Assembly: GCA_017511945.1 (NCBI GenBank)
Contig: JAFWHR010000011.1
Span: 1 to 51,605, forward strand
Reading direction: 5' to 3'
Length of the DNA stretch: 51,605 nucleotides
Origin: Bacilli bacterium
Lineage (GTDB): Bacteria; Bacillota_I; Bacilli_A; RF39; UBA660
In this document: in pieces, positions 51,561 to 51,605 of the stretch
How the letters are laid out: each line of letters starts with the position of its first letter
How positions within the stretch are numbered: position 1 is the stretch's first letter
The notes under the pieces: model-generated
What the model saw: the letters and a program-made list of their open reading frames with translations, nothing else
What the model was told of the DNA's origin: nothing
Databases searched by the model: none
Program-made: the position numbers and the translations under genes

Positions 51561-51605
51561 CTTTTTATATAATATCTCACATGGGTGTTTCGACATTGAA
51601 AGTGA

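Noticed and set aside
1-51605. Mycoplasma-type code (TGA as Trp)
   Set aside because: Several conserved genes end at TGA at the expected length and Trp is written TGG in conserved motifs, so the standard bacterial code applies.
1-51605. CRISPR array, insertion sequence, prophage or integrative element
   Set aside because: No regularly spaced repeats, transposase, integrase or phage structural genes were seen; the Rpn-like protein alone is not evidence of an element.

Overview
The window is a very AT-rich bacterial chromosome segment that reads as a low-GC Firmicute. I place it, by inference, near the uncultured anaerobic gut Bacilli with reduced genomes (RF39 or Erysipelotrichia-like). TGA is used as a stop (for example capA, pbp, yqeC-type neighbours such as rsgA) and TGG encodes Trp, so the code is standard and not the Mycoplasma code. 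The evidence for a walled, anaerobic, possibly spore-forming Firmicute is: an mraZ-rsmH-ftsL-PBP cluster, a PASTA kinase/phosphatase pair, pyruvate:ferredoxin oxidoreductase, FeoAB, and the sporulation-type sigma factors SigK and SigG together with a YlmC/YmxH-type protein. Nearly all genes lie on the + strand, spacing is tight, and consensus TTGACA/TATAAT promoters and Rho-independent terminators are easy to see.

Layout. 1-432: tRNA-Gly(GCC) on the - strand and possible gene remnants. 433-6360: cation P-type ATPase; a cytoplasmic protein with a GH25-like but apparently dead domain; a PF06541-type membrane protein; a small lipoprotein; and a CapA-like protein. 6400-10263: MraZ-regulated cell-division cluster (mraZ, rsmH, ftsL, transpeptidase), without the usual mraY/mur/ftsW/ftsZ tail. 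10307-22018: an unknown protein ending in a clamp-binding-like motif, then a long co-directional run: rlmN, prpC, prkC, rsgA, rpe, a prepilin, a leucine-rich-repeat protein, pyruvate:ferredoxin oxidoreductase, yqeG and yqeH. 22083-23858: a HerA-type ATPase. 23859-26310: AT-rich spacer and a large surface protein of somewhat different codon choice.

26356-36047: feoAB, a YhcC/TIGR01212 radical SAM protein, a membrane transporter with a lysine-rich loop, a prepilin-like LRR protein, a tail-anchored protein, sigK, obg, an NrtR-like Nudix/winged-helix protein and a pilin-like membrane protein. 36069-40453: the str operon (rpsL, rpsG, fusA, tuf). 40631-44831: an Rpn/PD-(D/E)XK nuclease-like protein, phosphoketolase and sigG. 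44941-49622: a MacB-type ABC exporter, a class I glutamine amidotransferase-like hydrolase, two small proteins (one YlmC/YmxH-like) and a CpoA-like lipid glycosyltransferase. 49668-51605: a DUF4352-type protein, a frameshifted GNAT acetyltransferase and tRNA-Gly(UCC).

The genes together describe translation and ribosome assembly (str operon, rlmN, rsgA, yqeH, obg, rsmH), wall growth and its Ser/Thr-kinase sensing (mra cluster, prkC/prpC), anaerobic acetyl-CoA/acetyl-phosphate metabolism (PFOR, phosphoketolase, rpe), iron uptake, and a late sporulation programme. No CRISPR array, insertion sequence or prophage is visible. The best candidates for new biology are the catalytically dead GH25-like cytoplasmic protein, the EGF-like cysteine tail on PrkC, the prepilin-like proteins and the QLKLF protein.
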